DNA from: an uncultured Acidobacteriota bacterium
Lineage (GTDB): Bacteria > Acidobacteriota > Blastocatellia > Pyrinomonadales > Pyrinomonadaceae
Direction of reading: 5' to 3'
Assembly (NCBI GenBank): GCA_902826385.1
Contig: CADEEU010000177.1
Coordinates: forward strand, 1 to 7,556
DNA length: 7,556 nt
The position numbers and the translations under genes are program-made. The notes beneath the pieces were generated by a model that had not been told where the DNA came from, did not search any database, and was given only the letters and a program-made list of their open reading frames with translations. This document shows, piece after piece, positions 6,228 to 7,556 of this stretch; position 1 is the stretch's first letter, and each line of letters begins with the position of its first letter.

Positions 6228-6743
6228 AAACCAAAAATCCATCGTGGTCGGCTTAGTGCAGAGGGCTTTCGGTTTGCCGTGGTGGCGAGTCGGTGGAACG
6301 ATTTTCTGACATCCAAGCTAATTGACGGCGCTGTAGAAGGTTTGGAAAGCCTTGGGGCGAGCGAAGATTCGGTTGAAGTTTTTATGGTGCCGGGGTCATT
6401 CGAATTGCCCTCGGTCGCACAAAAGATTGCCGAGGGCGGTGAATTTGACGCGATCATCGCTCTGGGCGTCGTCATCCGCGGCGAGACGGCTCATTTCGAT
6501 TACGTTGCCGGCGAGGCAGCGAAGGTCGGGCAGGTTTCTTTGGATACGGGCGTGCCCGTTATGTTTGGCGTAGTAACGGCCGAAACGCTTGAGCAGGCAA
6601 TAAACCGCTGTGGCGTCAAGGCTGGGAACAAGGGTTATGAAGCCGCGTTGTCGGCCGTCGAGATCGCAAATCTTTATCGCGAGATCGAATCAAGAAAACA
6701 GGAACCCGGGGTCAAGGAAAAAGCTTTTCCGCATGTCGTTTGA
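6225..6743 (+). CDS. ribH: 6,7-dimethyl-8-ribityllumazine synthase
   Basis: The enzyme condenses 5-amino-6-ribitylaminouracil with 3,4-dihydroxy-2-butanone 4-phosphate, the penultimate step of riboflavin synthesis; family members form pentameric or icosahedral shells. The protein is 172 residues from the TTG at 6225, slightly longer than the usual 150-160 because of a charged C-terminal tail (ESRKQEPGVKEK). Conserved parts are VVASRWNDFLTSKLIDGA (19-36), with Trp where many members have Phe; VPGSFELP (55-62); ALGVVIRGETAHFDYV (79-94), containing the catalytic His90; PVMFGVVTAETLEQAINR (111-128); and GNKGYEAALSAVEI (134-147). An open frame extends upstream to 5964, but it crosses the promoter and the divergent gene and reads as non-coding. 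The 3' end overlaps nusB by 11 nt, the common ribH-nusB operon arrangement. Confidence 0.96.
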   Translation: MKPKIHRGRLSAEGFRFAVVASRWNDFLTSKLIDGAVEGLESLGASEDSVEVFMVPGSFELPSVAQKIAEGGEFDAIIALGVVIRGETAHFDYVAGEAAKVGQVSLDTGVPVMFGVVTAETLEQAINRCGVKAGNKGYEAALSAVEIANLYREIESRKQEPGVKEKAFPHVV

Positions 6744-7221
6744 TAAATCAGGCAAGAACACCGGCACCCGCCGGAAGGCTCGCGAATCCGCACTGCAGAT
6801 GATGTTTTCGGCAGACGTCATAAATGTGGACGGCGAAACCCTGACCGCCGACTACTGGCGAGAATTAGGCGACGAAGATGCGGATCAGAAGACCCAGGAC
6901 TTTGCCAACAACCTTGTCACCGGAGCTCTTGCCAACCTTGCCGTCATAGACGACCGCATCCGCACGCGGGCCGAACACTGGCGAATCGAGCGGATGGCAA
7001 TTGTTGACAGAAATGTGCTTAGGCTTGCGGTTTACGAATTTCTGTATGAAGACACGCCTCATACCGTCGTAATAAATGAGGCTCTGGAAATCGCCCGCAG
7101 ATTTTCAACCTTTGAGGCGACCCAATTCATCAACGGCATTCTCGACGCGATAAAGCTCGATTTGGAAAAGGCGGCCGGAGAACCCGAGTCGAAAAAGAAA
7201 ACTCAGTCGTCCTCCATATAA
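6733..7221 (+). CDS. nusB: Transcription antitermination factor NusB
   Basis: NusB binds the boxA element of rRNA leader transcripts with NusE (ribosomal protein S10) and supports processive transcription of rRNA operons. The protein is 162 residues, all-helical. The N-terminal RNA-binding helix RRKARESALQMMFSADV (13-29) is typical, as are WRIERMAIVDRNVLRLAVYE (83-102, in part), TVVINEALEIARRFS (111-125) and the closing FINGILDAI (132-140). A charged tail (EPESKKKTQSSSI) follows the family core. Start: the ATG at 6733 lies inside the end of ribH (11-nt overlap), with AAGGA 14 nt upstream; translation is probably coupled. The frame is open further upstream, inside ribH, but that part does not resemble NusB. 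It is the second gene of the ribH operon. Confidence 0.95.
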   Translation: MSFDKSGKNTGTRRKARESALQMMFSADVINVDGETLTADYWRELGDEDADQKTQDFANNLVTGALANLAVIDDRIRTRAEHWRIERMAIVDRNVLRLAVYEFLYEDTPHTVVINEALEIARRFSTFEATQFINGILDAIKLDLEKAAGEPESKKKTQSSSI

Positions 7222-7239
7222 GCAACGTCCTTATCATTG

Positions 7240-7258
7240 CCACCAGCTTTGCTAGTGG
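7240..7258. repeat. Stem-loop after nusB
   Basis: CCAC and AGC pair with GCT and GTGG around a TTT loop, with one C/A mismatch in the stem. Its CCAGC...GCTAGTGG core resembles the palindromes further downstream, so it is probably a diverged member of the same repeat cluster. No T-tract follows, so it is a poor intrinsic terminator, though it could stabilise the mRNA 3' end. Confidence 0.4.
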
Positions 7259-7278
7259 TTGGAGAGTACGAACACAAC

Positions 7279-7411
7279 GGCTTTAGCCGAACTTCTGATA
7301 AACAACTTCCTATTGGCTTTAGCCCATTTTGCCGAAGCAATAAGGATGATTTAAACCAGATGGGCTGAAGCCCGGTTTTTGCCGCTCAATCTGACCCCCA
7401 GCTAAAGCTGG
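7279..7411. repeat. Cluster of REP-like palindromes (GCTTTAGC/GCTAAAGC type)
   Basis: Four short palindromic units share one core: GGCTTTAGCC (7279-7288), GGCTTTAGCCC (7315-7325), GGGCTGAAGCCC (7362-7373) and CCAGCTAAAGCTGG (7398-7411). The second and third also pair with each other over about 13 nt (GGCTTTAGCCCAT with ATGGGCTGAAGCC, one mismatch), making a larger hairpin with about 32 nt between the arms. Such intergenic palindromes are common in Acidobacteriota and resemble repetitive extragenic palindromes mobilised by Y1/RAYT transposases (family knowledge; no transposase is in this window). They may also bind nucleoid proteins or act as mRNA 3' ends for nusB. No gene lies in 7222-7455. 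Confidence 0.7.
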
Positions 7412-7455
7412 AGGCAATTTAACAAGAAGGCCAACACTCTTGGCAACACCTCAGC

Positions 7456-7556
7456 ATGAGCCGCCTGAAACAAAATTCCTTTCTGATCATGGCGACCCTA
7501 AGCCTCGCCTTTTCGATTTCCGCGCAGGAACTTCCCGGTAAAATCCGCGGGTACAA
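7456..7556 (+). CDS. Secreted protein of unknown function, N-terminal fragment
   Basis: An open frame starts at ATG 7456 and runs off the right edge with 33 codons visible. It begins MSRLKQNSFLIMATLSLAFS and continues with a short ISAQELPGKIRGY. The basic start, hydrophobic core and SAQE cleavage site make a clear signal peptide, so the product is exported. Too little of the mature protein is present to name a family. No Shine-Dalgarno stands just upstream of the ATG. The gene follows the palindrome cluster and is probably a separate unit from ribH-nusB. Confidence 0.65.
   Translation, partial: MSRLKQNSFLIMATLSLAFSISAQELPGKIRGY

Overview
The window looks like an ordinary chromosomal stretch from a free-living Gram-negative-type bacterium of moderate GC. 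My best guess is Acidobacteriota, class Blastocatellia (Pyrinomonadaceae-like). The reasons are the Uma2 nuclease, small secreted proteins of unknown function, a standalone Fis-type helix-turn-helix protein, and intergenic palindromes built on GCTTTAGC/GCTAAAGC. This placement is inference, because the window has no rRNA or other marker.

Layout from left to right. Minus strand 1-829: a standalone Fis-type DNA-binding protein is followed by a small secreted protein (possibly DUF6683-like) that runs off the left edge. The stop codon of the first overlaps the ribosome binding site of the second. Positions 830-1017 hold an imperfect inverted-repeat element. Minus strand 1018-1920: purC (SAICAR synthase, purine biosynthesis). 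Divergent from it, 2155-3249 encodes a membrane-anchored HEAT-repeat protein with a good sigma70-type promoter, followed by a terminator-like hairpin. Plus strand 3464-4937 is a compact, overlapping three-gene cluster: a Uma2-family endonuclease, a small gene that appears frameshifted, and a ferritin-like/Coq7-like di-iron protein. A perfect TATAAT box precedes it. Minus strand 5087-6061: an NAD-dependent nucleotide-sugar epimerase, closest to UDP-glucuronate 4-epimerases. Plus strand 6225-7221: the classical ribH-nusB pair (lumazine synthase and transcription antitermination factor), with overlapping ends, a good promoter and a TTG start on ribH. Positions 7222-7455 hold a cluster of REP-like palindromes. 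At 7456 a new secreted-protein gene begins and leaves the window on the right.

The housekeeping genes (purC, ribH, nusB, the epimerase) serve purine synthesis, riboflavin synthesis, rRNA transcription and cell-envelope polysaccharide. The accessory content is the HEAT protein, the Uma2 cluster, the Fis plus secreted-protein pair and the two repeat elements. I see no CRISPR array, transposase, tRNA, rRNA or recognised defence system. The least explained parts are the Uma2/frameshifted/di-iron cluster and the Fis/secreted-protein pair.
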